From Inia geoffrensis (taxonomy: Eukaryota > Chordata > Mammalia > Artiodactyla > Iniidae): a DNA stretch of 64,000 nucleotides. The notes under the pieces are model-generated. The model did no database searches, was not told the origin of the DNA, and saw only the letters and a list, made by a program, of their open reading frames with translations. The stretch lies in NCBI GenBank assembly GCA_036417435.1, contig CM070905.1, forward strand, positions 69,643,092 to 69,707,091, written 5' to 3'. Both the position numbers and the translations under genes were made by a program. Positions 11,116 through 23,575 of the stretch are shown here, one piece after another. The first letter of the stretch is position 1; each line of letters begins with the position of its first letter.

Positions 11116-14100
11116 GCAGTATATCACGCCTCCAGAAGCCTTCTTCAGAAAAACTAGAATCATACTCCTGATTACCTAAGGGAAGCAACCTGGGACAAGA
11201 AATAAATAGGGGAGTACTTTTTCACTTACAGAACTCTAAATGTTTTGTAAACATTACATCAGTTTCCCTATAATTTATGTAAAAGGTTTATCACCAGGGT
11301 ATATGTAACTGATATCCAGTAGCTTAGAAAAAAAGATCTCTTTGACTCAAATGATCTCTTGCTTTGAGACATACTATTAGCCACATGACAATGACACCAG
11401 AAGCAATGGATTAGATGAATTTCAAGTGAAAATAAGGAACTCAGTCTAAACTATGTAAAACTCACCTCACTATGATTTATTGCTTTTTTCAGACCATTGA
11501 AGCTGCAAATAAAATTTATGAGGGAAGAACAATAAATTAGGACTGGATAAAGACATAATTTTAGGCCTCGAGTTGCTTGTACAGTTAGATTTTAACACAT
11601 AAAATTGGGAGCATAATACTAACAAGTTAATAAAATCAGCCAAGTGCTGACATGTAAAAACATTTTTTTTTAACAATTGGTTGGTTCAATCAGTTAGCCT
11701 TGTTGACAACCTGAAATTTCAAAAATCTACATTACTTACATTCAGTGAACATTAAAATGTAGAAAAGTTCATAAATGCATGCGACCGAAGTTCACTGGTC
11801 TTTGAATATATTTGGGGAGTAAGGGTGGATAAGTTGCCTTTAAAGTTAAAACTGTAAAATTACCACATAATAAAAGCCTGTGCTTTGAACACTAATTGCC
11901 CATTTATTAAGAAATAAATAAATAAAGCTCTCTTCCTACAATTATGAGGGTGTGATGTATAAACTCTCTTTGGTTTTACTGAGATGTGTTCATATATTTT
12001 CAGTTCTACTGCTCTTTTCCATTTATTCTTGAGTTTAATTCTACTAATATGCATAGCATCAAGAAAGCCTTACATCTATGAAGATTCCTACAGTGTTTTA
12101 ATTGAGAGTAAATTGCCTTCAATAAATGGGGCTTCCTACTGGCCTGGAAGGCTGGCCCACCCTAGTGTCTGGGCACAAATGTTCATTAAACCGAGAGTTA
12201 AACCGAGGCACGATAGCCCACTTTGTCAGCTGCCTAGAGGGAAGTTGTCAAGTCTGGGACCCTGCTGCTTTATTCCTATAACTGTGTTTTAGAAACACCT
12301 CACAAGTGGAATTGTGGTTGCCTCATCCAGAAAATGTGGAAAGGATTAATGTGGCATGTAAAACAAATCACTCCTGAGCTCAGCTGAGAAAGTGGGTATT
12401 AAAAGCACTCCAGTCAAAAGAGCTTTAGTGAGAGGGTCACGGTGATATACAGTCAGCATATGTTGGGCTGGTAATGCTGCAGGGTGTTTGGAAATGGTAA
12501 TGGTCCATGGGTGTAAAGTCTTTCAAGACCTCTTAAAGGCACATGTGTTTCTTGAGCATGTTCTCCAAACAAGGACCTGTTATGGGTTAGATTCACTGAA
12601 GCTTTTAAACTTTATTGATTGGTTTGTGGGATTCCTGGTTCACTTACTGCTTAAGAAAAGAAAAAAAAAAAAAAAAACCTGTTGATAAACACAGGCAAGA
12701 ATCCCACTTTAATCTTAACCTTATGAATCAATAAACAATGTGGGATGTTGCCTCCTCATCGATTATGGTACACACTGTTTATTTTTATTATGGAAGTGCT
12801 TGCTAGTTTTCAGAGTTAATGGCAATAGATCTATGTTGTTCTTCTAAATCCAGGTGCTTTGTAGATTTATTTTTGAGGGGGAAGAAAAGGGAGATGTGAA
12901 GATTTCTTGCTATTTGAAATATGAACCACGGCCTTAATAAAAACTTGTGGGTTTCAAGTTGAGAGAGAACAAATAAACGTACGAAGTGTAATTTCATAAA
13001 CTGAAACGGTTTTCTTTGGTATTCCCACTTTAGGTACAAATTCTTTCAGAGCTCATGTTATAATGCAAATACGTAATTGTAGCCACAGTTGAATGAACTG
13101 TTAAAGAAATAAAATGCACTAGTTTTCTACATATAAGTAAACTATTTTTTGCCAGTTCTCTGTTTGGTTTCTATTTGCACTTTTTTATGGGACGCTTATA
13201 TTTTTTCTAGGTTAGACCTCATCAATTCATTCATTTTTCTAAATAACCTACACCAAAGGATCATGCAAAATCTTTGAAAAGATGAAAGCACAGGCAAAGT
13301 TTGCAATAAATAAGGAGTGATGCATTTAAGTAGTTGTCAGCACATGGACTCAAAACAAGCATGTGATTTTAGGTAAGACCTGATAAAACATCAAGACAGG
13401 TTAGCAGGAAGTACTGGTTAACTAACCTAAAAATCTCTTCAGTAAAACTAAACAGATAAAAATATTACGTGAGACTGGCAAAAGACAAGGTAGTGTGCTT
13501 TTGGGTTTGGGTTCAGTGCTCCTGAGTTTGGCCCCAACTCACAACCATGACTGCAAATATTTTTTCACCAACTTCAAGCATGACATTATTTGTTACCTTT
13601 GCTTTACTGCAGGCCTGGTAAAAGTCAAGATCAATAATTTCTCAGGACCATTTCCACTCTACACTGAAATTACAACCAGCCTGAGGGACACAGCAGATAT
13701 AAAATTTCTTGCCATCTCTGTAAAACTCATAAAGCATCAGCATCGCTTTGTTTTTTAATTGAACTTCCCGTCTTGGTCCCATTTACGTCACTACTCTGAC
13801 AAATACATTTGGCTGGGAGGAAGGTGTATGATGAGCAGTCATGGTCATTGTATTGGATATGAAATTGATGTGTATAGAAAGAAGATGAAAATGTTACAAA
13901 AGCTAGATGGTAAGGACAAGGGAAGCTGTCAATATCACTGTATTTTTGCTAGGCAAGCATGGAATAGTATGGCTATGACTACTTTATATTCAAAGAAGCA
14001 ACTAATGTTGCTGCTCTCCGCATGCCCAACTGTGGCTGAAAAGGACACTGAGTTTTCTGTGCAAAATGCTCAGTATACAGGAGTCACTACCCATGCACCG

Positions 14101-16106
14101 ATTGCCCTTATAGCCTTTGATCTTCAAATGCATTTGTTTCATGTGAATAGCCTTCTTCATTCCTAAGCACGCATGAGTCTGCAGCTCTGTCTTCCCAAGT
14201 TGCTTATAATTACTCTTTCAGGGTATTTCTGCCTTAGATATAAATGGACGTAACTTTTATGCTCTCTGTTAGAAGCCACCACTTCCAAATGTAAAACTAC
14301 TCAAAATTTTCTATTCTAGATTTAGGACTTTTCACATAATTTGCTAAATATGGTAAACGTCCAGAAGGTCAAAGTGCAATGCTTGTCTGTTCCATATTAT
14401 TGGAAAAGGTATTTTCTTTTCATACTGGAATGATGATAGGAAGTGGATGATCTTGACAACAATATTTCTTTCGTTGTTAGGTATGTGTGAGCCTGTGCGT
14501 GCATGTGACATTTTTGCCACTTTACACTGAAAATGGTTCTGGGCCTGAATGGTAGATTCTGAGATGTCTAACTAGTACTGAGTTGGGAAAATCCCTGTGC
14601 TCAGGGGTTCTGACTTTGAACACTTCCCCAAACACACTAATTGAGGACCTGGACTGTGTTCAGTTTTGGAGGTTTCCACATCTCCAGACAGACTGCACAT
14701 GAGGGCAGACTAACCCACACCAGGATGTGCTGCACACCTGTACAACAGATGACCAATTCTAAATGTGCAAAGAAAAACCTCCACAGAATAACGTGGTGTT
14801 TCCTTCACATGGTATACATGCAATTCAGACAGCTAAGGGGCTAAAGCGTCCCATTGAGCTGTAAGCTTTCATTGCTAAAGACATTTTATAGGGCTTAAAT
14901 TTTATATAGTCCAGTATCAAGTAGTACTTCTAATTGCATGACTTCAAAGTAGACATGTGAGCCCTACTTTAATATTATTTTAGTGGTAGGCAGTCACCGC
15001 CCTTCCAATTGTTCTTATGAGGTCCTGTGTTAACACTATTATTGGGAATTTTATTTAACTTCAATTTCAGTGAAAACTATGCCTCCTTCTCTGAATGGCA
15101 GTTTGAATACTGAGATTAAATTGATAGAGAAAATCAAGCCTGAATCAGTTCATAGCCCAGAGGTACATTGTGAATCCCATAAAGCATTGTTGCAGGAACC
15201 TGGTTAGTGTTCTGTACACCTGCTTAATGTTTTTTTCATCATCACAAATGTCAAAGTGCCAGTAAGTCACTGGGGTTTGAATGACAGCCATGCGCTAAGC
15301 AAGAAGTTACGTTTTTTCACTACCAAACTGGACCATAAATGATGAAAAAGAGGTCAAAAAGGAAGTATGGAACCATACAAATTTGAAAGGGGAAACTGTT
15401 AATAGCCATAAACCTGGTGCAATCAAAGGCTTGGCAAGTCATTGCAAATTACCTGCTCTGTGAATTACTGATCACACTGCATTATGATACAGAACTTTCT
15501 AACTCCTTTCATCTGTAGTAACAGGGCTTTTAATAGCTCACAGATCAAAAGCAAAACACTGCCAGTGGAATTTTGATACAAATAAGCCAAGGTTGCAAAA
15601 GTATAATGCATGTGAACAAAATGGTAATACACATCCAATATTGCTTTCAGTTGACAGATTATTTAATATAGTATATGTGTTTTACAAAGCAAACTTACCG
15701 ATATAATACTTACAGAAAGGGAAGATAGGTAAGGCAGGCCTGACTGATATAAAAGGAAGAGTGAAATCTTGCATGATACTTTCATTAGGGCTTAATGTAG
15801 GTTGGTATGCTTTAAGCAAGATCTTGGCAATCTTTCACACGGAAGATGTCAAGTCCCTAAATCCTTTTCTTCTAGCCCAAAACTCAAGACATGTGGGAGT
15901 CAGGGGTACTAAAAATTATCCCTCCAAATATTTTTCTTATGAGGGGAAATATCTGTATCGATAAGCTTCTTTTGCAAAATGTGAAATGCCCACGAAGTGT
16001 GAAGTCTGGCGGTCATTTGCATGCCGCTATAATCAGATTGTTTTCCTCTTGCCCCCTTGCTGAAGATCATGGGTACTGATTAAATGGACATTTTTATTCT
16101 ACGTAA
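11116..16106. other. Long mostly non-repetitive stretch, no gene found
   Basis: Almost five kilobases with few recognisable repeats. An A run at 12657-12677 could be an old retroposon tail. Adjacent open stretches at 13495-13758 and 13759-14166 begin with GTG and TTG rather than ATG, and I see no family resemblance. The section 15060-16080 has the look of slowly evolving non-coding DNA (see findings), but that is impression only. Confidence 0.4.
16015..16022 (+). promoter_or_regulatory. Octamer motif ATTTGCAT (possible POU-factor site)
   Basis: A perfect ATTTGCAT octamer lies in a repeat-free stretch, about 55 bases before a TGATTAAATG homeodomain-like sequence (about 16077). An 8-base match occurs often by chance in 64 kb; the location in repeat-free sequence is the only extra support. 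Confidence 0.2.
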
Positions 16107-16319
16107 AAAAGTTCCAGGGAAAAGAACAAAAAAACCCTGGACCATCGGATATGTTATAGCAAAGATTTGGCTGAAGTACTGCCAAGCTACATCTTTGCAC
16201 TGACGCAGAAATACCCTGATGCCTGGGAGGTGGAGAATTGGAAGCAGCAGATGAAGCAGACAGTTGCCAAAGCGAGATTTTCAGCCATACTTGGACCCTT
16301 TATACTTGATAACAACTGA

Positions 16320-16469
16320 TATGGCTGCAATAGACAATTATTTCCTTATTGGTTCTTGGATCTAAGTTCTTATGTAACCCACTGTAATTCTTTTGTTAAG
16401 AAGAATGTTTTTCATTTGTGATCAGTTAGTGTTAGTCCTTGCTCTAGCATTAAACACAGTGATGAAATA
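16320..16469. other. Unassigned DNA
   Basis: AT-rich sequence after the stop of the exon-like frame described in the findings; no poly(A) signal or repeat that I can support. Confidence 0.35.
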
Positions 16470-17035
16470 AGAGAGCTAGCATTCTTATCTTACAGGAGAT
16501 GCACATAAGCGGCCACAATGATATAAAGAAATACAAATTGTGACAGTGCTATAAAGAATATAAACAGAAGGCTGGGAAGATTTTGAATAGGGATGCTATT
16601 GAGGGGGGATTGTCAGGAAAGGCTCACAGATGAAATGCTGTTTGAGCTGGGATAGGATCAATATGAAAAAGCTAGACTTCTAAAGAGCAGGGTAGATGGG
16701 AAAGATAAGATAGAAAAGAAGAATAATAAAAACAAAGGTCCCAAGTATGTGAAGGGCTAAGAGTAGTTGATGAAATGCAAGAAATACAATGTGGCTGGAC
16801 CACAGAGAGCAGGGAAGAGAATAGAAGATGATGGGGGCAGATGATGTAAGGCTGTGAGTCAGAGTAAGAAAAAGAGCAACGTGTTATAACTAGCTATTCT
16901 AGGAGGAACAAATGATCTGTGAGAAGGCACTGAAGCAAAACCAGCTAGGTAAACATTGAAGTGCCCAAGTGAGAGATGATGGTGGTTTGGATGAGGGTGG
17001 TGGCGGTGGAGGAGGATAGAAATGAAAGCAATCTG
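16470..17035 (-). repeat. L2 fragment, antisense
   Basis: The plus strand shows the characteristic antisense L2 order: 'gctataaagaatataaacag' near 16550, 'ggctcacagatgaaatgctgtttgagctggg' region near 16620, a 'gtggctgga' block near 16790, and 'gagagatgatggtggtttggatgagggtggtggcggtgga' region near 16970-17010. No reverse-transcriptase frame survives. A GGTGG-rich patch at 16978-17015 is part of the L2. Confidence 0.7.
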
Positions 17036-18652
17036 ACTCTACACCCATCAAGTCCCCAGAGAAATAGTGAAAGGCTCTCAGCCTTCCAGTCCATGTGATA
17101 TAGTAGCCCAACCTTCTGGTTAAAGTGTTCCATGAACAGTACTCTACCCCCAACCTCCAGACAGAGAATTTGTCTCCCCCACCAATATTCCCTTGAAATT
17201 GGTATAGGATTTTTTTAAGTCTGTTGAATGAGCTAAGTATAGAACTCAGGGAAACACATGAATTACTCCTGCAGTGTCTATTTTAAAAGTGATTTCAAAT
17301 CTTTCTGGCACCGGGTGGGGTGGTCAATAAATCCACTGGTCAATAAGTTGCAGCTGATGAAATCTGAGCAGCTGAGGTGAAGTTCTATATATTATGAGAG
17401 AGAGGTGGGGGGAGAGAAAGGTTGCTGGGGCAAGGAGTGTGAGATTAGGGAGGACTTTAGGAAAAAATGAGTTCTCTTCTATACATTTTTGCTTATTGTT
17501 TTTACAGATAGCTTTCATTCACGGTTCTGTATTTTGTATAAATTAAGAAAGTTTATTTTCAAATTATTTTAAGGCATTTGAAAAGAGTATCTGGAGACTT
17601 TCCGCCCTCAGTACCAGATCAAGGAGGGGAGGCATGAGCATGGAACAGAAGAGTAAACAAGACAGGTTAGAGGCTGTTGAAGCACTGTGTGTAACAGAGA
17701 AGTGCATCAGTCTGTGCCTGGGGCCAGGGTCCTGGGAGGGGCAGCTGGTAGATAATACTGGAGAGTAATGCCTGCATATCACTTACAGTTGCGGTTGCTA
17801 AATAATTATTTTATGAACCACATATAGTTTGTTATAGAGTACAGGCCAGGGTTGATTGATTCCTTTATGTTTTATAATTTCTCATGAGAGGAGGAAACTT
17901 TAATTCGTTAGTAAAGTGAGGAAGATACACACCCTTGCTCCTTAAGTTACCAGTAGCCGCTGCCTATAAAAAGACCAGTGACCAATATGCCTTGCGGCAG
18001 GGCTTCCCCATGCTTTTCTTGTCACAGCATACAGAGAAAATGACAGGATTTGTATGGCTCACTGGAGGAAACTGGAAGGGACTTAAGAGTGTCTGTAAAT
18101 ATCTTTGGGGGCAAAAAGTATTACATTCTCTTGACATTTTATCATTACAAAGACACAGACCATTAGAGAAGATACTAAATGTTGAAAATTTTATCACACT
18201 GGCAAATAAAATCTTTTCAAATATCCAGTGAAAAACCTGAGTTAACTTTCATGTATAAACTACTTACCTTTGAAGAAATCATCATGTCTTTCACTGACAA
18301 ATGCAATCAATAGTTGGCATTTCTGAGGACAAAATAATTTTTAATCCAATTGAACTTTTTCATATATTTCAAACTAGAACTCAGAATGTATGCATTGCTA
18401 GAGCATCCAACATGAAACAAGCTTAAATGTCACTGAGAGCACAAATGTCAGAAACTTATATCAGTATCCCATATATGTAAAGACGGAGATTGAGGCTGCC
18501 ACTCCCATCTAAACCTAAGAGTCCCTGCAAAATTTCTTTGTCCCTGCAGGCTGTGTGCCACTGTCTTTGGGGATCTGAGACCTAAACTCAGCTACAATAT
18601 GTTAGGGTGCCCCAACTAACACAATCTGAACCTGAGTCCTGAATAGATGTCC
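17036..18652. other. Unassigned DNA without gene
   Basis: A 98-codon frame at 17935-18231 and its antisense neighbour at 17964-18197 show no domain, good start context or repeat signature that I recognise. The rest is AT-rich and not repetitive to the eye. Confidence 0.4.
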
Positions 18653-18884
18653 ATGTACAGCAGGGGTCCCCAACCCCCGGGGCCGTGGACCGATACTGGT
18701 CTGCAGCCTGTTAGGAACCGGGCCGCACAGTAGGAGGTGAGCGGCAGACGAGCAATCGAAGCTTCATCTGCTGCGTCCCGTCGCTCGCATGACTGCCCGA
18801 ATCGTCCCCCACATCTGTGGAAACACTGTCTTCCATGAAACTGGTCCCCTGGTGCCAAAAAGGTTGGGGACCGCTGATGTACAG
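18653..18884 (+). mobile_element. MER1-type hAT DNA transposon with perfect 8-base duplication
   Basis: The body at 18661-18876 begins CAGGGGTCCCCAACC and ends GGTTGGGGACCGCTG, a 15-base terminal inverted repeat with one mismatch. It is flanked by the 8-base duplication ATGTACAG at 18653-18660 and 18877-18884, the size made by hAT transposases. Terminal regions match the MER1 (Charlie-related) non-autonomous family; the 216-base body is shorter than the full-length consensus as I remember it and encodes no transposase. It retains many CpG sites, unusual for an old methylated transposon. Confidence 0.92.
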
Positions 18885-18985
18885 AACACTCCTTAGGCAT
18901 TGAGAAAGACTTCATTTTTTAACTTTTTTTTATTGAAGCATAGTTGATTTATAATGTTAATTTCTGCTGTACAGCAAAGTGATTC

Positions 18986-18987
<2 letters not shown>

Positions 18988-19020
<33 letters not shown>
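18988..19020. repeat. (AT)n microsatellite in L1 3' UTR
   Basis: About 33 bases of perfect AT dinucleotide, at the point where related L1 3' UTRs carry only a short TATATA run, so it probably expanded from the L1 sequence. Confidence 0.95.
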
Positions 19021-19025
<5 letters not shown>

Positions 19026-19320
19026 CATTCTTTTTATTAAAAAAAACTTTTCCATTATGGTTTATTGTAGGATGTTAAATATAGTTCCCTGGGCTTGGGT
19101 CCAACAGTAGGACCTTGTTGTTTATCCATTCTATAAATGATAGCTTACATCTGCTAACCCCAGCCCCCCACTCTATCCCTCCCCCAGCCTCCCCCTCCTT
19201 GGCAACCGGAAGTCTGTCCTCTATGTCCATGAATCTGTTTCTGTGTTTTAGATAGGTTCACTTGTGCCATATTTTAGATTCCATATATAAGTGATATCAT
19301 ATGGTATTTGTCTTTCTGAG

Positions 19321-19638
19321 TTATTCAGGTAGGATGATCATCTCTAGTTGCATCCGTGTTGCTGCAAATGGCCTTATTTTCTTTGTTATGGCTGAGTAGT
19401 ATTCCATTGTATATATGTACCGCATCTTTATCCATTCCTCTGTCGATGGACATTTCAGTTGCTTCCATGTTTTGGCTATCGTGAATAGTGCTGCAGTGAA
19501 CATCAGGGTGCGTGCATCCTTTCGAAGTGTGGTTTTCTCCAAATATATGCCCAGGAGTGGGATTGCTGGATCATATGGTAGTTCTATTTGTAGTTTTTTA
19601 AGGAGCCTCCATACTGTTCTCCATAGCGGCTGCACCAA
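19321..19638 (-). pseudogene. L1 ORF2 C-terminal remnant
   Basis: The minus strand is open for 105 codons and contains [19 protein letters not shown] and [20 protein letters not shown], the well-known C-terminal region of L1 ORF2, downstream of the reverse-transcriptase domain. In an intact element ORF2 encodes a protein of about 1,275 residues with endonuclease and reverse transcriptase; only this tail exists here because the insertion is 5'-truncated, so no enzyme can be made. The open frame suggests a moderate age compared with the L1M fossils nearby. Confidence 0.85.
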
Positions 19639-19922
19639 TTTACATCCCCACCGACAGTATAGGAGTTTCCCCTTTTCTCCACACCCTCTTCAGCATTTGT
19701 TATTCACAGAATTTGTAATGATGGCCATTCCGACTGGTGTGAGGTGATACCTCATTGTAGTTTTGATTTGCATTTCTCTAATAATTAGTGATGTTGAGCA
19801 TCTTTTCATGTGCCTACTGGCCATCTGTATGTCTTCCTTGGAGAAATGTCTATTAAGATCTTCTGCCCGTTTTTCGATTGGGCTGTTTGTATTTTTGCTG
19901 CTGAGTTGAGAACGAGTATTCA

Positions 19923-21924
19923 GATTGTCAGGTAGCTGAAGGTATCACTTGGCCTTTCTTGCAACCCAGTGTTTGGGGGTCCTTATCTATGAATCATTTC
20001 AGTGTCGCTTATAGCGAGAGGCTACTGAACCAGGATGCCAGGCACCCCAGGCCCTACCTGGATCTTCCAGGACTGAGAGGATATCTTGCCATAAATCTGC
20101 AACTCAGACTTACAGCAAGAGGCCATGTACAGGAAAATTCTATTTTATAGAACGGTCACTGAACCAGGAAGCTGCCTCTCTGCATGCACACTAGACCCTA
20201 GACCATATAGGCCCAGTCATACTCCAACAGAAGTGTAAGCTCTTTGATACACTCATTCCCAGCAGGCCACAGGGAAATGGGAAATAAGTGGAAGCAAGGA
20301 GAAAGAATAAACGACTGGCTTCCCATGAGGATTACTGAATTTTTCTCATTAGCATATAGTTTTGGCTAATATTTACAATATGGCATGTTCTGTCTGGCCT
20401 CTTGATGGGAAAAAAAAAAAAAAATACAGAAATGCTCCAAATCCTTTCTTTCCTACCCTGTGGAAATGGAAAAAAAAAAAAAAAAAAAAAAAAATTCAGA
20501 CAGCACAAGTTCACTGCCAGCCTTAGGTGCTAAAATTAAATTTACAGTGACAGAGAAGCAGGCATGTTGATTACAGTAATGAGGAAAGAAAGATTACTAT
20601 TCATTTTGATTAAAACACCTTCGTATTTCTTTCTGAAGCACTGATAGCTAATGGTCCTCAGGAAACCAGTTTGAATATTTAAAAATCCTGTCGCAACCAT
20701 CTTATCAGAGTGTAACTCGTCCAATATTGAGCTGGAATTTGGGTCCCCCTGATTTTCTGTCTTTGCTTTGTTTGCAGTTTGTGCTCATTGCTAAACTCCT
20801 GTTTCATAGTTAGGGAATATATTTATTTAAATACTGCTCTTCACGTGGGCCCAAAGCATATCCAGAGGTGTCACAGAAAATTAATCGAAATCAAAAGAGT
20901 ATGTTTCTGTATATAGGTACATGCAGCACACACTATTTTTGAATCACAGTCTATATTTTTCCAGCGTTTTTCCACAATGTGTATTTTTCTCTGAAAAAGA
21001 GAATTGGAAAAGAATTGCCAAATCTGTCTTGGAACTTCCGCTTTAAAATTCGAAACAGATTCCCAAATGTCTACTGGGATATATCTCTAGTATGACTAAG
21101 AATGTGCACCTGTGATTACCTAAACTAGCCAAAGAATGGCACCATTGCTTCACATAAATGTAGTCACAGATATTTTTTATTTGGTTATAGAATTTTATCA
21201 TAAATCCCATGGCTCAGTGTAGAATTCTATCTGTCCTACAGGCCCCCTTTTTGCCTTTAGATAACATTTTACAGCAAAAACCTGATGTATTGCTTCTGTC
21301 ACACTTTGGCCACTAAAGGAACTTAAAACAGCACACTGGGTGAATAATAAGGAGACAAAGGGAATTCGCTGCCCTTTTGGCTCAGTCCACGCATATGGTC
21401 ATAATTTTCCAACTTTATGACAATGAGGGGGATGCATTTATCACTCCGCTGCTCTTTCTTCAGTTGAGCCTCCATTGTTAAGTTTAGCAGTTGGCCGTAT
21501 GTCTTATAGAATGATTAAATAATGTGAGATGGCCACTTGAGTTTTACAAGGAAATCATGAATGAACGGTGGAGAAAGAGTGGCAGGTTTGAAGGACAGGT
21601 TCAGAGAAGCATTAACCCAATTGCATGATTATCTTAACAGTTTCTGAGAGTTAAATAGAAAGCTAAAGATAGCCTGACAAGTCTCAGGCTAATTTGTTCT
21701 GTTGCAGACAGGATAGGCCCACAGCAGCCCTGGAGTAACTACAGTAAAAAAAATCTTATCTTTTTTCTTCCTTATAATGGTAGACCACACCTAATAGTCC
21801 TTTACCTGATTTATCTATAATTGCTCCGTACAGTCTGGATGGCCCTTAAGACTGAGTTTTCAGACAACTGATTAAATGACACAGTGATTTCACTTGTATT
21901 CAATATTGCTCAGTCTTCAAAATC
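19923..21924. other. Unassigned DNA with two A-rich tracts
   Basis: Pure A runs at about 20410-20424 and 20470-20494 lie only 60 bases apart and may be tails of small unrecognised retroposons. A frame at 19959-20150 (63 codons) has no recognisable features. The rest is unremarkable. Confidence 0.4.
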
Positions 21925-22755
21925 AGGCAAGGAAAACAACAGTCCAATTTTTAAAAATACGCAAAAATAGTGGACAGTTTACAAAGGAAGGTAATAGAGT
22001 GTTCATGTCATGACTCATCAGGAAATTGCAAATTAAAATCACAGTGAGATACCACTATATAATCACCAGAAAATCTAAACGTTAAAAGACAGAAAATGTC
22101 AAATGTTGGTGAGCTTGTGGAGCCACCAGAATATTCATACACTGTTGATGAGAATGTAATACCATGCAACTACCTTGGGAAAAGATCTGGGAGTTCCTAT
22201 ATAAAACTAAACAAATGCCTACCTCGCAATCCAGCAATTCTACTCTTAGGTATTTTACCTAAGAAAAATGAAAACGTGTACACCAGAAAGACTTGCACAA
22301 GAATATTTGCCAAAAGCCTAAACTGAAAAACTAGATCAAGTTTTCATCAGCAGAAGAATGGATAAACAAACTGTGATATTTTCATACACCGGGATATTAC
22401 TCAGAAATAAGGAGGAACGTACCACTACAGCCCCATGGATCAACCTCAAGAACATAATGCCGAGTAAAAGAAATCTTACACAAGTGAGTGGTTACTATGT
22501 GATTTGTTTGAATGACTATGAAGACTAAAATGGCTAAAAGTAATCCATGATGTAAAAACTGGAACAGTGATTGTCTCTGTGAGCAGGGGGGCTAGGAGAT
22601 GAGGATTATGAGGATTATGTTGGATTTGGCATAGTAATATTCTATACTTTGAAAGAGGTTTTAGTTACGTGGATGTAGGTACACATCAAAAATCATCAAA
22701 TGATGCACAAGATTTGTGCATTTCACCTTACATAAAATTTACCTTAACAAAAAAG
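21925..22755 (+). repeat. L1M 3' end, sense
   Basis: It follows the ORF2 C-terminus and 3' UTR in order: 'gcaaattaaaatcacagtgagataccac' region near 22026-22055, the 'gagaatgtaat' and 'ccagcaattctactcttagg' blocks near 22150-22250, 'aagaatggataaacaaactg' near 22355, and a 3' UTR ending near 22750. An open stretch at 22096-22326 is a frameshifted remnant. Diverged, with no target duplication seen. Confidence 0.85.
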
Positions 22756-23374
22756 AGTCAATAAATATTGAACCCTGGTTGATGATACTCATACTGTTTT
22801 GAGGTGAAGGGCACTGATATCTGCAGTTAACTTTAAAATGTATCAGATAGGTTAGTGGATAGAGAGATTAGTGGATAGAGAGGTGAAAAGTAAAGCATGC
22901 AAAATTATAGAAACTAGATGCTGAGTGTATGGGTATTTACCGTGTAAAACTTTCAAACTTTATGTTTGGAAACTGCCTTAAGAAAATATTAGGAAAAAGA
23001 AATCAGGCATCGCTGATTTTTCCTTCTTCTTTTGTATTGAAAACTTAAAGTTGAAATGAAAAAAAGCAAGAGAAATACTGAATACAGCTCTCTAGTTTAA
23101 ATAAGGCTTCGATGTTCTGCTTGCTATTCTGTTTAAACCCGCATCTCCGTGATTATTTAACGTGGAAGTGAATGACTTCCTTACCCAGAAGGACTCTGTT
23201 CTCGCAATAAAGAGCAAGCATGGAAAGCAATGATGCAAGTGCGTTGGCCAGAGGATGCACGATGAGCCAGGCCTACGAGAGGCCTCTGCTCACAGACCTC
23301 GCCCGTGCCAGCAAGCAAACAGCAGAAGTTCTTCCTCTACATAAGGGGCAAGAAGACACAGTGATTAACTACAA
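22756..23374. other. Unassigned DNA containing an ATG frame with good start context
   Basis: Mostly AT-rich, becoming more GC-rich and CpG-containing at 23160-23375. An ATG at 23220 sits in favourable context (A at -3, G at +4) and opens a 76-codon frame running into the MIR downstream. No domain is recognised, so it is not called as a gene (see findings). Confidence 0.35.
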
Positions 23375-23575
23375 GGCTTTGAAGTCAGGGGCATCTCAGT
23401 GTGAATTTGGGCTCTCCCCACCATTAGCTTTCTTTCCCTATCAACATTAGGTTCAGAAAGGTTCACTTTCTGAGTTTTGGTTTCATCATTTACACAGTGG
23501 ACAAATTATTGGCATGTACTCTTGAGGGTCTTTCTGAGGAATAATGAAGTACTGTGGGTATTAACAATTATTGTC
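23375..23575 (+). repeat. MIR SINE, sense
   Basis: Follows the MIR order: 'ggctttgaagtcaggggcatc', a decayed tRNA-related core, then 'tctgagttttggtttcatcatttacacagtgg' and 'gggtctttctgaggaataatgaagtac' positions. Old and diverged. Confidence 0.7.

Larger units (their letters stand above)
18899..19922 (-). mobile_element. 5'-truncated L1, antisense, with probable diverged target duplication
   Basis: The body at about 18915-19905 is the reverse complement of L1 ORF2 C-terminus plus 3' UTR of the cetartiodactyl type: T-rich tail at 18915-18932, 3' UTR with an (AT)n run, then ORF2 sense remnants on the minus strand. Flanks TTGAGAAAGACTTCA (18900-18914) and TTGAGAACGAGTATTCA (19906-19922) look like a target duplication with small indels. 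About 1 kb long, so severely 5'-truncated. Confidence 0.85.

Noticed and set aside
13495..14166. Two consecutive frames, 87 and 135 codons
   Set aside because: No ATG start, a stop between them, no family resemblance, no splice structure. Chance frames are the simpler reading.
16038..16066. Strong-looking splice acceptor (pyrimidine tract then AG)
   Set aside because: The downstream frames are stopped within about 40 bases, so it does not connect to the open frame at 16107.
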